From Catellatospora sp. IY07-71 (GTDB lineage: Bacteria > Actinomycetota > Actinomycetes > Mycobacteriales > Micromonosporaceae): DNA of 64,000 nt. How positions within the stretch are numbered: position 1 is the first letter of the stretch; each line of letters starts with the position of its first letter. Below are positions 27,999 to 37,195 of the stretch, one piece after another. Location of the stretch: NCBI RefSeq assembly GCF_018326265.1, contig NZ_AP023360.1, positions 6,941,001 through 7,005,000 of the forward strand. Direction: 5' to 3'. The position numbers and the translations under genes were made by a program. Under the pieces are notes generated by a model that was given only the letters and a program-made list of their open reading frames with translations, was not told where the DNA came from and ran no database searches.

Positions 27999-28763
27999 TC
28001 ACGCAGCCCAGGAGGGCTTGCCCCGCTGCAGGAACGCCATCATGCCCTCGGCCGCCTCCTCGGTGGCGAACAGCTCGGCCGACAGCGCCGCCATCTCCTC
28101 CCCGTACGCGTCCAGCGCCGCGCGCACCTCGCGGGTGGCCAGCCGCTTGCTCGCGGCAAGCCCCTGCGGCGACCCCGCGCGCACGCCGTCGAGCAGCTCC
28201 GCCAGCGTCGCGTCCACGTCGGCGGCGGCGATCGTGATGAGGCCGCAGTCCTGCGCCGCCGCGGCGTCGAACACCTCGCCGGTCAGGTAGTAGCGGGCCG
28301 CCGCGCGGGCGGTCAGCCGGGGCAGCGTGGTGAGCGAGATGACCGCCGGGGCGACGCCGATGCGCGCCTCGGTGAACGCGTACGACGACGCCGGCCCGGC
28401 CACCACGATGTCGCACGCGCCCAGCAGCCCGAGGCCGCCCGCGCGCACGTGCCCGTCGACCCGGCCCAGCACCGGCTTGGGCAGCTCGACCAGCTCGCGC
28501 AGCAGGGCGAGCAGCCGCGCCGTGCCCGCCGCCGGTCCGTCCGCGGCCTCGGTCAGGTCGGCCCCGGCGCAGAACACGCGGCCCGTGTGCGCGAGCACCA
28601 CGGCGCGCACCGCAGGGTCGGCGGCGGCCGTGGCCAGGTGCTCACGCAGCTCGGTGACCAGCCGCCGGGACAGGGCGTTGCGGTTGTGCGGCGAGTCCAG
28701 GGTCAGCGTGGCGACAGCCCGGTCGGCGGTCGCGGTGACGTACGGGCGGTCCTGGTCGGACAT
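27999..28763 (-). CDS. Enoyl-CoA hydratase/isomerase family protein
   Basis: This is a 254-residue crotonase-fold enzyme. The CoA oxyanion loop FCAGADL and GGLGLLGACDI are present. FTEARIGVAPAVIS keeps the second catalytic Glu region. The position of the first catalytic Glu (usually GGxCEL) is Gly here, as in methylglutaconyl-CoA-hydratase-like and some other crotonases, so plain hydratase activity is uncertain. The ATG at 28763 follows GGAGGG. The gene diverges from the aldehyde dehydrogenase at 28909; a perfect TCAAGC/GCTTGA palindrome lies between them. It probably acts in acyl-CoA breakdown together with the ligase and lyases of this region. Confidence 0.85.
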   Translation of the reverse strand: MSDQDRPYVTATADRAVATLTLDSPHNRNALSRRLVTELREHLATAAADPAVRAVVLAHTGRVFCAGADLTEAADGPAAGTARLLALLRELVELPKPVLGRVDGHVRAGGLGLLGACDIVVAGPASSYAFTEARIGVAPAVISLTTLPRLTARAAARYYLTGEVFDAAAAQDCGLITIAAADVDATLAELLDGVRAGSPQGLAASKRLATREVRAALDAYGEEMAALSAELFATEEAAEGMMAFLQRGKPSWAA

Positions 28764-28822
28764 CGGCGTCCCTCCGACGGGTGCGGGCGGCCGGTCAACC
28801 CTCCCGCCGTGATCAGAAAAAG

Positions 28823-28836
28823 TCAAGCGTGCTTGA
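28823..28836. promoter_or_regulatory. Palindromic operator TCAAGCGTGCTTGA
   Basis: A perfect 6-bp inverted repeat with a 2-base centre lies in the shared promoter of the enoyl-CoA hydratase and aldehyde dehydrogenase genes. It differs from the GTTTC-type sites and looks like a TetR-family operator, but no such regulator gene is in the window. Confidence 0.5.
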
Positions 28837-28908
28837 TTTATATGTCGTCTGCCTGCGAATATGTGGACGCCTATTGCGATCTTCGGCGAAATCGTTACGG
28901 TGCAACGC

Positions 28909-30414
28909 ATGGGCAGCCCGCAACGGCGTGGGGAGGACGTGGTCACCCGCACGCCCTTCACCGGCGAGCCGCTGGCCGTCGTCCGGCAGAGCACCGCAGC
29001 CGACGTCGCCACGGCGTACGCCGACGCGCGCGCCGCCCAGCCCGGGTGGGCCGCCCGGCCGCCCCGCGAACGCGCCCGGGTGGTGCGCCGCTTCGCCCGC
29101 GCGCTGCTGGACCGGCAGGCCGAGATCCTCGACCTGGTCCAGCTGGAGACCGGCAAGGCCAGGACCTACGCGCACGAGGAGGTCCTCGACGCGGCCCTGG
29201 TCAGCCTCTACTACGCCCGCCGTGCGCCGAAGCTGCTGCGCCCGCGCCACCGCCGCGGCGCGCTGCCGCTGCTGACCCGGGTCACCGAGGTGCGCCACCC
29301 GATCGGCACCGTCGCCGTGATCACCCCGTGGAACTACCCGCTGGCCCTGGCGGTCAGCGACATCGTGCCCGCGCTGCTGGCCGGCAACGCCGTGGTGCAC
29401 AAGCCCGACACGCAGACCGCCCGCACCGCCGCCTGGGCGCGTGACCTGCTGGTGGCCTGCGGCCTGCCCGAGGCGGTGTGGCAGCAGGTGCTCGGCGAGC
29501 CCGCCGACATCGGCGAGGCCCTGCTGGACGGCGCCGACCACATCAGCCTGACCGGCTCCAGCGCGGCCGGCCGCACCGTGGCCGCCCGCGCCGGGCAGCG
29601 CCTGGTCGGCTGCTCGCTCGAACTCGGCGGCAAGAACGCCCTGCTGGTACGCGCCGACGCCGACCTCGACCGCGCCGCCCACGCGGCGGTGCGGGCCTGC
29701 TTCGCCAGCGCGGGACAGCTGTGCCTGTCCATGGAGCGCATCATCGTCGACGACGCCGTGCACGACGCGTTCCTGTCCCGCTTCCTGCCCCTGGTGCGCG
29801 CCCTGCACACCGGCCCGGGGCTGTCGTTCGGGCCGGAGCTGGGCTCGCTGACGCTGCCGCGCACCATGGAGACCACCCGCCGCCACGTCACCGACGCGCT
29901 GGCCCGCGGCGCGACCCTGCTGACCGGCGGCCACCCCCGGCCCGAGCTGGGCCCGCTGTTCCACGAGCCGACCGTGCTGGCCGGGGTCACCCCCGACATG
30001 GACGTGTATCGCGAGGAGACGTTCGGGCCGGTCGTCTCCGTCTACGCCGTGTCCGGTGACGACGCGGCCGTCGCCCTGGCCAACGACACCCGGTACGGGC
30101 TCAACGCGGCCGTGTTCAGCCGGGACGTGCGCGCGGCGCAGCGGCTGGCCCGGCGGCTGCACGCGGGCACCGTCAACATCAACGAGGGGTACGCGGCGGC
30201 GTACGCGTCGCACGACGCGCCCATGGGCGGCATGAAGGCGTCCGGGCTGGGCCGCCGCCACGGCACGGGGGGCTTGCTCGCGTACACCGAGGCGCAGACG
30301 ATAGCCACGCAGCGGCTGCTGCGCCTCGATCCGCCGCCGTGGCTCGGCCAGGCCCGCCACGCGCGGCTGCTCACCACGGCGGTCCGGGCGATGCACGCGC
30401 TGCGGCTGCACTGA
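28909..30414 (+). CDS. NAD(P)-dependent aldehyde dehydrogenase, succinate-semialdehyde type
   Basis: This is a 501-residue aldehyde dehydrogenase that oxidizes an aldehyde to the acid. VITPWNYP contains the catalytic Asn. LELGGKNALLV contains the general-base Glu. SAGQLCLSMERI contains the nucleophilic Cys, and ETFGPVVSV is the cofactor-contact region. GQLCLSMER resembles the mycobacterial NADP-dependent succinate-semialdehyde dehydrogenase GabD2. The start at 28909 lacks a clear ribosome site; a GTG at 28939 sits too close to a GGGGAGG. The gene precedes the acyl-CoA ligase at 30435 by 20 bp and likely forms an operon with it. Confidence 0.87.
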   Translation: MGSPQRRGEDVVTRTPFTGEPLAVVRQSTAADVATAYADARAAQPGWAARPPRERARVVRRFARALLDRQAEILDLVQLETGKARTYAHEEVLDAALVSLYYARRAPKLLRPRHRRGALPLLTRVTEVRHPIGTVAVITPWNYPLALAVSDIVPALLAGNAVVHKPDTQTARTAAWARDLLVACGLPEAVWQQVLGEPADIGEALLDGADHISLTGSSAAGRTVAARAGQRLVGCSLELGGKNALLVRADADLDRAAHAAVRACFASAGQLCLSMERIIVDDAVHDAFLSRFLPLVRALHTGPGLSFGPELGSLTLPRTMETTRRHVTDALARGATLLTGGHPRPELGPLFHEPTVLAGVTPDMDVYREETFGPVVSVYAVSGDDAAVALANDTRYGLNAAVFSRDVRAAQRLARRLHAGTVNINEGYAAAYASHDAPMGGMKASGLGRRHGTGGLLAYTEAQTIATQRLLRLDPPPWLGQARHARLLTTAVRAMHALRLH

Positions 30415-30434
30415 CCGGCTCCGGAAAGGACATC

Positions 30435-32141
30435 GTGCCCGCCTTCCCCTACCGCACCATGTGCGAGGCGTTCCAGGCCACCGCCGCGCTGGACCCGGGC
30501 GCGATCGCGCTGGGCGCCTACGGCACGGACACCGTGCTGACCTGGCAGGAGTACGCCGGCGCGGTGCGGCGTACCGCAGCCGGGCTCGCCGCGCTCGGCG
30601 TCGGGCGGGGCGAGGCGGTGGCGCTGATGCTCAGCAACCGGCCCGAGTTCCACGTCGCCGACACCGCGGCGGTCCACCTCGGCGCGGTCCCGTTCTCCGT
30701 CTACAACACCTCCTCCCCCGCGCAGATCGGCTACCTGCTGGCCAACGCGCAGGCCAGGGTGGTGATCTGCGAGCAGCAGTACGCCGACCGCGTCCTGGCC
30801 TGCGGCGTGCCCGTCGCGCACGTGATCTGCGTCGACGCGCGCCCCGAGGGGACGATCACGCTCGACGAGCTGGGCGCGGCGGGCGACCCCGGCTTCGACT
30901 TCGACGCCGCGTGGCGCGCGGTGCAGCCCGAGGACCTGCTCACACTCATCTACACCTCCGGCACGACCGGCCCGCCCAAGGGCGTCGAGCTGACCCACGC
31001 CAACCTGCTCGCCGAGGCCGCCGCCGTCACCGCGCTGTTCGACCTGCACCGCGGCGACCACGGCCTGTCCTACCTGCCCGCCGCGCACATCGCCGACCGG
31101 CTGGCCAGCCACTACCTGCAGATGCTGTACGGCTCCCGGGTCACCTGCCTGGCCGACCTGCGCGAGCTGGCCGGCGCCCTGGCCCAGGTGCGGCCGACGT
31201 ACTGGGCGGCGGTGCCCCGGGTGTTCGAGAAGATGCGCGCCCGCATCCTCGACGCGCTCGCCGACGCGCCCGCACCGCGCCGGGCGATGTTCGGCCTGGC
31301 CGTGAAGCTGTCCCGGCGCCGCGATCGCGGTCCCCTGTCCCGGGTGGGCGCGTCGCTCGCCGACCGGCTCGTGCTGTCGCGGGTGCGGCGGCAGCTCGGC
31401 ATGGACCGGATGCGCTGGGCGATGTGCGGCGCGGCCGCGCTCAGCGTGCCGGTGCTGGAGTTCTTCCTCGACCTCGGGCTGCCGGTGTGCGAGATCTGGG
31501 GCATGTCCGAGACGTGCGGCGCGAGCACCCTCAACCCGCCCGGCGCGATCCGCCCCGGCACCGTGGGCATCGCCGCCCCCGGCGTCGAGCTACGCCTGGC
31601 CGACGACGGCGAGCTGCTGGTACGCGGCCCGGTCGTCACCCCCGGCTACCACCGCGACCCGGCGCGCACCGCCGAGGCGTTCGAGGACGGCTGGCTGCGC
31701 ACCGGCGACGTGGCCACCCTGGACGCCGACGGCTACCTGACCATCGTGGACCGCAAGAAAGAGCTGATCATCAACGCGGCGGGCAAGAACATGTCCCCGT
31801 CCAACATCGAGGGCGCCGTGAAGGCGGCCTGCCCCCTGCTGTCGGCGATGATCGTGGTCGGCGACGGACGCCCGTACAACGTCGCCCTGCTCGTCCTGGA
31901 CCCCGAAGCGGTCGCCGCCCACAACGCCCGCGACGGCGTGCCCGACCTCGCCGACGCGGTCGCCGCCGGAGTAGCCGCCGGCAACGCCACCCTCTCCCGC
32001 GTCGAGCAGATCAAGCGCTACACGATCCTCGACAGCACCTGGTCCCCCGGCGGCGACGAGCTGACGCCCACCCTCAAACTCCGCCGCGCCTCAATCCTCC
32101 GCAAATACGCCCCCGAGATCGACGCGCTCTACCACCCGTGA
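30435..32141 (+). CDS. Long-chain-type acyl-CoA synthetase (AMP-binding)
   Basis: This is a 568-residue adenylate-forming ligase of the FadD15-like branch. LIYTSGTTGPPKGVELTH is the phosphate loop, GMSETCGAS the adenine-binding motif, and LRTGDVATLD the ribose contact. DRKKELIINAAGKNMSP is the hinge and CoA-interaction segment that marks long-chain ligases. No carrier domain follows, so it makes acyl-CoA rather than acting as an NRPS module. The GTG at 30435 is preceded by GGAAAGGA. It likely activates the acid released or oxidized by the adjacent aldehyde dehydrogenase and hydratase. It ends 13 bp before a palindromic element. Confidence 0.88.
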   Translation: MPAFPYRTMCEAFQATAALDPGAIALGAYGTDTVLTWQEYAGAVRRTAAGLAALGVGRGEAVALMLSNRPEFHVADTAAVHLGAVPFSVYNTSSPAQIGYLLANAQARVVICEQQYADRVLACGVPVAHVICVDARPEGTITLDELGAAGDPGFDFDAAWRAVQPEDLLTLIYTSGTTGPPKGVELTHANLLAEAAAVTALFDLHRGDHGLSYLPAAHIADRLASHYLQMLYGSRVTCLADLRELAGALAQVRPTYWAAVPRVFEKMRARILDALADAPAPRRAMFGLAVKLSRRRDRGPLSRVGASLADRLVLSRVRRQLGMDRMRWAMCGAAALSVPVLEFFLDLGLPVCEIWGMSETCGASTLNPPGAIRPGTVGIAAPGVELRLADDGELLVRGPVVTPGYHRDPARTAEAFEDGWLRTGDVATLDADGYLTIVDRKKELIINAAGKNMSPSNIEGAVKAACPLLSAMIVVGDGRPYNVALLVLDPEAVAAHNARDGVPDLADAVAAGVAAGNATLSRVEQIKRYTILDSTWSPGGDELTPTLKLRRASILRKYAPEIDALYHP

Positions 32142-32153
32142 CCCCTACTGCGA

Positions 32154-32222
32154 CGATCTTGCGCGAACTGCTGGGGATATGCCCGAATCGGGCGTGTCGT
32201 ACCCACAGTTCACGCAAGATCG
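32154..32222. repeat. Palindromic element, CGATCTTGCG family
   Basis: A 69-base inverted repeat has 17-base arms CGATCTTGCGCGAACTG and CAGTTCACGCAAGATCG (one mismatch) and an inner perfect palindrome GCCCGAATCGGGC at 32181-32193. It lies between the convergent ligase and GGDEF genes and overlaps the last 13 bases of the latter. It may act as a terminator, but its nested structure and length match the other palindromic elements in this window. Confidence 0.7.
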
Positions 32223-34366
32223 GCGCGGTGGCTGGAGTGGGAGGGGACGGGTGGGGGGCAGGTGGGGTTGGGGTCGGCGATGTCGCCTTCGGTGACGAGG
32301 GCCAGGAAGGCGTCCAGGACCGCGGGGTCGAAACGGGTGCCCCGGCCCGCTTCGAGCACCAGGCGGGGCGAGCCCGGGACCGGCGGGTACGGCGACGACG
32401 TGCCGCGGGCGTCGGCCCACGCGTCGCAGACGGCGATGATGCGCGCGCAGATGGGGATGTCCGGACCGGCGAGCCCGTACGGATGACCGGTGCCGTCGTG
32501 GCGCTCGTGGTGCGCGGCCAGCACCGGCACCAGGTCGGGGCGGTTCGCCAGCTCGCCGAGCCGCCGCGCGGCCTCCTCGGGCCGGACGCGGCAGTCACCG
32601 CCGTGGTCCGGAGCCGGCCGGGTGCCGCGGTCGTCGGGCAGGCCGTGGTTGCGGCGGCAGCCGTCGAGGTCGGCGCAGGCGAGGCCGCGCAGCCGGGCGG
32701 CGGCCGCGGTGCGCTGCTGGGTCGCCTCGTCCAGGCCGAGCCGGGCGGCGGTGGTCCAGGCCCAGCCGCTCACCGCCGCGCTGCGGAAGCCGTCGCCGCG
32801 GATCCGGTCGGTCTCGTCGGCCAGCCAGACCAGGGCCGTCGGCAGGTCGAGCGCCGGGGCGGCGTCGACCTGCCCGAACGGCCCGCAGCCGAGCACCCGG
32901 TCGCGGCCGAGCGACTTGGCGCCGTACAGCGCGCGGTCGGCGGCCTCGACGACGTCGTCGACGGCGAGCTGCCCGCCGTGGTCGGCCGGGTCGGCGCAGG
33001 CGACCCCGAACGAGGCCGTCAGCGGCAGCGGCTCGGCGACGCCGGGCACCACCACGGGGGCCGCGCGCAGGTCGGCGCGCAGCCGTTCGGCCAGGTCCAG
33101 CGCCGCCCGGCCGTCCGTACGGGGCAGCAGGCAGACGAACTCCTCCCCGCCGTAGCGGCAGAGCAGGTCGCTGCCGCGCAGCGGGCGCCGCAGCCGGTCG
33201 GCGACCTCGGACAGCACGGCGTCCCCGACGGAGTGGCCGTAGGTGTCGTTGACGGTCTTGAAGTGATCCAGGTCGACGAGCACGATGCTCAGCGGGCCGT
33301 GGTCCGCCGTCGTCTCGGCGGCGAGCTTCTCCTCGAAGTAGCGCCGGTTGTAGAGGCCGGTCAGCGAGTCGGTGATGGCGGCGGTGCGCAGCTGCTCGGT
33401 GAGCCGGGCCCGGTCGCGGGCGGCGACGATCTGGCGTACCAGCAGGCCCATGAGCAGCACCAGCGCGACCGACAGGGTCACCCGGCTGAGGTGCCCGACC
33501 AGGATCATGTCCGCGATGGCGAGGCTGCCCACGATCAGCACCGCGACCAGCGCGGGCAGGAAGGACACCTCGCGGGCCGCCAGCGGCTCCCGCTCCTCGG
33601 CGGGATGGCGGCCCGCCATCAGCGCGGCCAGGCACATCAGCACCGCCTCGACCTGCCAGCCGAGGTTCAGCCAGGTCGAGCTGGTGTACGGGTGCAGCAC
33701 GCTGAGGTACGCGTAGATCGCGTCCATCACCACGGCGAATCCGAACGCCACCCCGACCACGATCATGGCCCCGGGCACCCGGCGTGGGGAGACCAGCAGC
33801 AGCGCGCCCAGCAGGGCGACGATGATCACCGAGAACACGGGATAGAGGAAGTTGACGAACTCGGACGGGTTCCAGGTCTCCGGCACCAGCGGGTCGATGA
33901 CCACCTGCCAGCCGATCGCCGCCCCGGCCGCGGCCACCAGCAGCGCGTCCAGCAGGCTGCGCAGCCGCAACCCCAGCCCGACCACGATGCCGAGGATGAT
34001 GAACACGTAGCGCAGCAGGTAGAAGAGGTCGGCGAGGGTGGGCACCGGCGGACTGCCCGGCGTCGTGTACACGTAATAGGCCCAGGTCAGGTCACCGGCC
34101 AGCCAGAGCAGGCTCGCGGTGAACAGCAGCCGCCAGGCGGTGCGGTCGCGGCCCGAGGCGCGCTTCGCGGCGTACCGGCTCAGGCCGACGAAGGCGGCGA
34201 TGGGAACCAGGTAGAGGATCTCGCCGGTGAAGCGGGCCAGGCTCGGCGAGTCGCGGCCCAGGTAGGTCAGCGCGGCGTACAGCAGCAGCCAGCCGAGGCA
34301 GCCCAGCGCGAAGCCGAACAGAACCCGATCGTGCCCGCCCGGCGACACCCGGTTCTCGTGCACCAT
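32210..34366 (-). CDS. Membrane GGDEF diguanylate cyclase with degenerate HD-GYP domain
   Basis: This is a 718-residue signalling protein. Residues 10-320 contain about eight to nine hydrophobic helices. Next is a GGDEF domain: DSLTGLYNRRYFEE, VLVDLDHFKTVNDTYGH, and CRYGGEEFVCL with an intact GGEEF active site, so synthesis of cyclic-di-GMP is expected. The C-terminus (about 480-715) retains HHERHDGTGHPYGLAG and CARIIAVCDAWADA of HD-GYP phosphodiesterases, but the HD pair and LHDIGK segment are not recognizable, so that domain is probably inactive or sensory. I chose the ATG at 34366 because of GGGGGCGGA just upstream; an ATG at 34411 is the alternative. The protein ends within the palindromic element. 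Confidence 0.88.
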   Translation of the reverse strand: MVHENRVSPGGHDRVLFGFALGCLGWLLLYAALTYLGRDSPSLARFTGEILYLVPIAAFVGLSRYAAKRASGRDRTAWRLLFTASLLWLAGDLTWAYYVYTTPGSPPVPTLADLFYLLRYVFIILGIVVGLGLRLRSLLDALLVAAAGAAIGWQVVIDPLVPETWNPSEFVNFLYPVFSVIIVALLGALLLVSPRRVPGAMIVVGVAFGFAVVMDAIYAYLSVLHPYTSSTWLNLGWQVEAVLMCLAALMAGRHPAEEREPLAAREVSFLPALVAVLIVGSLAIADMILVGHLSRVTLSVALVLLMGLLVRQIVAARDRARLTEQLRTAAITDSLTGLYNRRYFEEKLAAETTADHGPLSIVLVDLDHFKTVNDTYGHSVGDAVLSEVADRLRRPLRGSDLLCRYGGEEFVCLLPRTDGRAALDLAERLRADLRAAPVVVPGVAEPLPLTASFGVACADPADHGGQLAVDDVVEAADRALYGAKSLGRDRVLGCGPFGQVDAAPALDLPTALVWLADETDRIRGDGFRSAAVSGWAWTTAARLGLDEATQQRTAAAARLRGLACADLDGCRRNHGLPDDRGTRPAPDHGGDCRVRPEEAARRLGELANRPDLVPVLAAHHERHDGTGHPYGLAGPDIPICARIIAVCDAWADARGTSSPYPPVPGSPRLVLEAGRGTRFDPAVLDAFLALVTEGDIADPNPTCPPPVPSHSSHRADLA

Positions 34367-34473
34367 TCCGCCCCCGTGCTGACCCCGCCGGCATGGTGTC
34401 TGCCCAGCCATCTTGTCCGTACTGATCGCTATACGTCCCGTTTAATACTAGTTCCGCGGCGATCAACGGGGGC

Positions 34474-34500
34474 GGGGTGGCCGGTCCCGCCGGCCACCCC
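34474..34500. terminator. Terminator hairpin of the mannanase gene
   Basis: A perfect 11-bp stem (arm GGGGTGGCCGG) with a 5-base loop starts 6 bp beyond the stop of the minus-strand glycoside hydrolase gene. There is no T-run. Confidence 0.7.
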
Positions 34501-34506
34501 CACCTT

Positions 34507-35907
34507 TCAGCTGGCGGTGCAGGTCACCGCCGGGACGGCGTTGGTCCCGTTCCAGGACGCGAGGAAGCCGAAGCTCGTGCTGCCGTTCGCGGCGAGGCTG
34601 CCGTTCCAGCTCGCGTTGCGCGCGGTCACCGTGGCCCCGCTGCTGGTCACGGTGGCGCTCCAGGCCTGGGTGACGGTCTGGCCGTTGGCGAACGTCCAGT
34701 TCACCGCCCAGCCCGTGATCGCGGAGCCGCCCGCGGTCACCTTCACCTCGGCCTGGAACCCGCCGGGCCACGAGTTCGTGATCGTGTACGCGGCGGAGCA
34801 GCTGCGACCGCCCTGCGACGTGCTCGGCGACGGGCTGACCGACCGCGACGGGCTCGGCGAGGCCGACGGGCTGGCCGAAGGGCTCGCCGACGGCGACGGG
34901 CCGGTCGAGGCCGACGGGCTCGGCGACGAGGTGCCGCCGAAGATCGTCGCCTCCTTGGCGGTGGCCTTGAGGCCGTTCGCGCCGTTCACGATGCGCTGAC
35001 CCCAGGTGGTGAGCTGGGCCGGGTCGAAGTTCAGCGTCATGTCGAGGATCGGGTCGGTGTTGCCGCTCCACGACCAGGCGAGGTAGCCCAGGCCGCGGGC
35101 CTGCGCCTCGGCCAGGATCGTCTCGTGGTCGACCTCGTTGCTGTTGAACCGCCAGCCGAACTCGCCGATCACCAGCGGCCAGCCGTTGGTCCGGAACCGG
35201 TTCAGGTAGTCGGTGATCGCCGTGGCGGTGTTGAACACGGCGTACATGTGGATCGACAGCACCGTGTTGCGCTGGGTGTCGGCGTTCAGGATCGTCTGCG
35301 CGTTGTCGCGCATGGTGTACTGCCAGTCCTGGCCCCAGTTCGGCGCGTCCACCATGATCAGGTGCTGGAAGCCGTTGGTGCGCATCTTCTGGATCGCGGC
35401 GACGGTCGCGGCCGTCCACTGGCTCGCGTTGACGTTGCCGATCGGCTCGTTGCCGATGTTGATGACGACGTAGTTCTCCTGGCCGACCAGCGCGCTCTTC
35501 TGGCTGATCCAGTAGTTGACCGCCTCGTCGAGCGACGCCGCCGCGCCCTCCTCGCCGTAGCCGGTGGTGTCGTGCACCTCCAGCACGCAGATCAGCTTGT
35601 TCGTCTTGCACAGCGTGATCACGTTGGCGACGTCGTTGGACGGGCCCCAGCGCTTGCCGCTGCCGAGCACGACCCGGACGGTGTTCGCGCCGGCCGCCTT
35701 GATGTTGGCGAAGGAGCTGGTCTGGCCGGTGTACCAGACGTGCGGGTGGTTGACCCCGCGCATGATGAACTTCTGGCCGTTGGCCTCGACGATGTCGGTG
35801 CCGCTGATGCGCAGGCCGACGGCCGCCTCCGCGGGGGCGACGGCGACCAGGACGGACGCGGCGAAAGCCAGCACGGCCACGCCGATGAAAGTGAGCAGTC
35901 TTTTCAT
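34507..35907 (-). CDS. Secreted GH5 beta-mannanase with C-terminal CBM2
   Basis: A 466-residue exported polysaccharide hydrolase. A signal peptide spans residues 1-28 (LLTFIGVAVLAFAASVLV, then PAEAA). The GH5 catalytic domain covers about 30-320, with the acid/base Glu in VINIGNEPIGN and the nucleophile Glu in LVIGEFGWRF. LRISGTDIVEANG and GVNHPHVWY are typical of actinobacterial GH5 mannanases (subfamily 8-like). A Pro/Ser linker (about 325-360) leads to a family 2 carbohydrate-binding module (CSAAYTITNSWPGGFQAEV and VNWTFANGQ) ending in a Cys that pairs with the first. It should cleave beta-mannan or a related plant polysaccharide. Its promoter region holds a near-perfect ATGCGAATTCGTAT palindrome at about 36022. 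Confidence 0.88.
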   Translation of the reverse strand: MKRLLTFIGVAVLAFAASVLVAVAPAEAAVGLRISGTDIVEANGQKFIMRGVNHPHVWYTGQTSSFANIKAAGANTVRVVLGSGKRWGPSNDVANVITLCKTNKLICVLEVHDTTGYGEEGAAASLDEAVNYWISQKSALVGQENYVVINIGNEPIGNVNASQWTAATVAAIQKMRTNGFQHLIMVDAPNWGQDWQYTMRDNAQTILNADTQRNTVLSIHMYAVFNTATAITDYLNRFRTNGWPLVIGEFGWRFNSNEVDHETILAEAQARGLGYLAWSWSGNTDPILDMTLNFDPAQLTTWGQRIVNGANGLKATAKEATIFGGTSSPSPSASTGPSPSASPSASPSASPSPSRSVSPSPSTSQGGRSCSAAYTITNSWPGGFQAEVKVTAGGSAITGWAVNWTFANGQTVTQAWSATVTSSGATVTARNASWNGSLAANGSTSFGFLASWNGTNAVPAVTCTAS

Positions 35908-36146
35908 GACCTACCTTCAGGCAGGAAGGCCCCGAGGGAATGGGGGCGGGACAGGGATCGGTGCAGGCAATAACGCCTGACCGCTGGTCGCTGCCCAAGA
36001 CACCCGCGCGGACATCAGCCTATGCGAATTCGTATGGACTCGCAACTATCCCGTCCGGCCGGTCCGGTTCGCCGGGTCCGGTGCGTTTCACGTCCTGGCG
36101 CGTTAGTCACCACGTGGAATCTGACAGCTCCGCACACGCGGGAAGG

Positions 36147-37195
36147 ATGTTCACGTCCCTGACGCCGGCCGGACGCCGGGGCGGGCGGATCGCCGCCGTC
36201 GCCGTCGCGGTGACCATCGCGCTGCTGGCCGCCGGGGTCCCCGCGGCCGCCGAGCCCGACGACGTGCCCGAGACCGCCTCGCCGAAGGTCGCCACGCTGC
36301 GCGCCAATCTGGAGACGGCCGCGACCGCCTACGTGACGGCGGAGGCGGCGCTCGGTTCGTCCCGCAAGCGCCAGGCCGAGCTGGCCGCCGCGGTGAAGAC
36401 CGCCGACAGCCGCCTGGCCGAGGCCAGGGACCGGGTCGCCGGCTACGCGGCACAGGCGTACCGGACGGGCCGGCTGGGCGTGCTCGGGATGATCGTCAGG
36501 GCGACGTCGCAGGACGAGTACCTGGCCCGGATCGCCGCGGTCGAGCAGCTCGCCGCGTACGACGACGCCCGGCTGAACGAGCTGGCGGGGGCCCGCGCGG
36601 CGGCCGCGGCGGCCAAGGCGTCGGTCGACGCCGAGGTGCGGGAGCAGACCAGGCAGGCCGCCGAGATGTCCCGCCGGAAGAAGGCGATGGAGGTGGCGCT
36701 GTCGGCCGCCGGCGGCTACGCGGCCGAAGGCTGGGTCGATCCCGCGTCGCCGCTGGCCACGCCCGCCCCGCGCAACCCCGACGGGAGCTGGCCCGCGAGC
36801 GGTGCACGATCGACGACCCGACCACCTCCGGCTGCATCACCCCGCGCACGCTGCACGCGCTGCGGCAGGCGCGGGAGGCCGGGTTCAAGCGGCTGACCTC
36901 CTGCCACCGTTCAGGCGGCCGGTATGAGCACCCCATCGGCCGGGCTTGCGACTTCGCCACGAACTCGAGCGGGTTCTCGGACTCCTCCGCCACCGGCGCG
37001 GCGCGGGTGTACGGCGATCGGCTCGCCTCGTTCTTCATCAAGAACGCACGCCGGCTCGGGGTGCTCTACGTCGTCTTCTACTGCAAGATCTGGCTGCCGG
37101 GGTCGGGCTGGCAGCACTACGACTCGGGCGGCGCGAAGTGCGGCGACTCCCCCTCGGCCGACCACACCAACCACGTGCACCTGTCGGTGTACTAA
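36147..37195 (+). pseudogene. Secreted coiled-coil / M15-like cell-wall peptidase, frameshifted
   Basis: Two frames together encode one recognizable protein. The first (36147 to about 36795) has a signal peptide (AAVAVAVTIALLAAGVPAAA) and a coiled coil rich in Ala, Glu and Arg, ending PDGSWPA. The second (about 36797-37195) continues with ERCTIDDPTTSGCITPRTLH, HPIGRACDFA, GSGWQHYDSGG and DHTNHVHLSVY. The His...Asp...His-x-His pattern matches M15-type D,D-peptidase-like or related cell-wall domains. The break lies in the GC-rich stretch near 36790-36797. Left uncorrected, the first frame ends at 36896 in a basic, unrelated tail. It is either a true one-base frameshift or a sequencing error. 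Confidence 0.78.

Noticed and set aside
34800-34935. Tandem repeats in the mannanase gene
   Set aside because: They encode the Pro/Ser linker between catalytic domain and CBM2, which is normal for secreted glycoside hydrolases.
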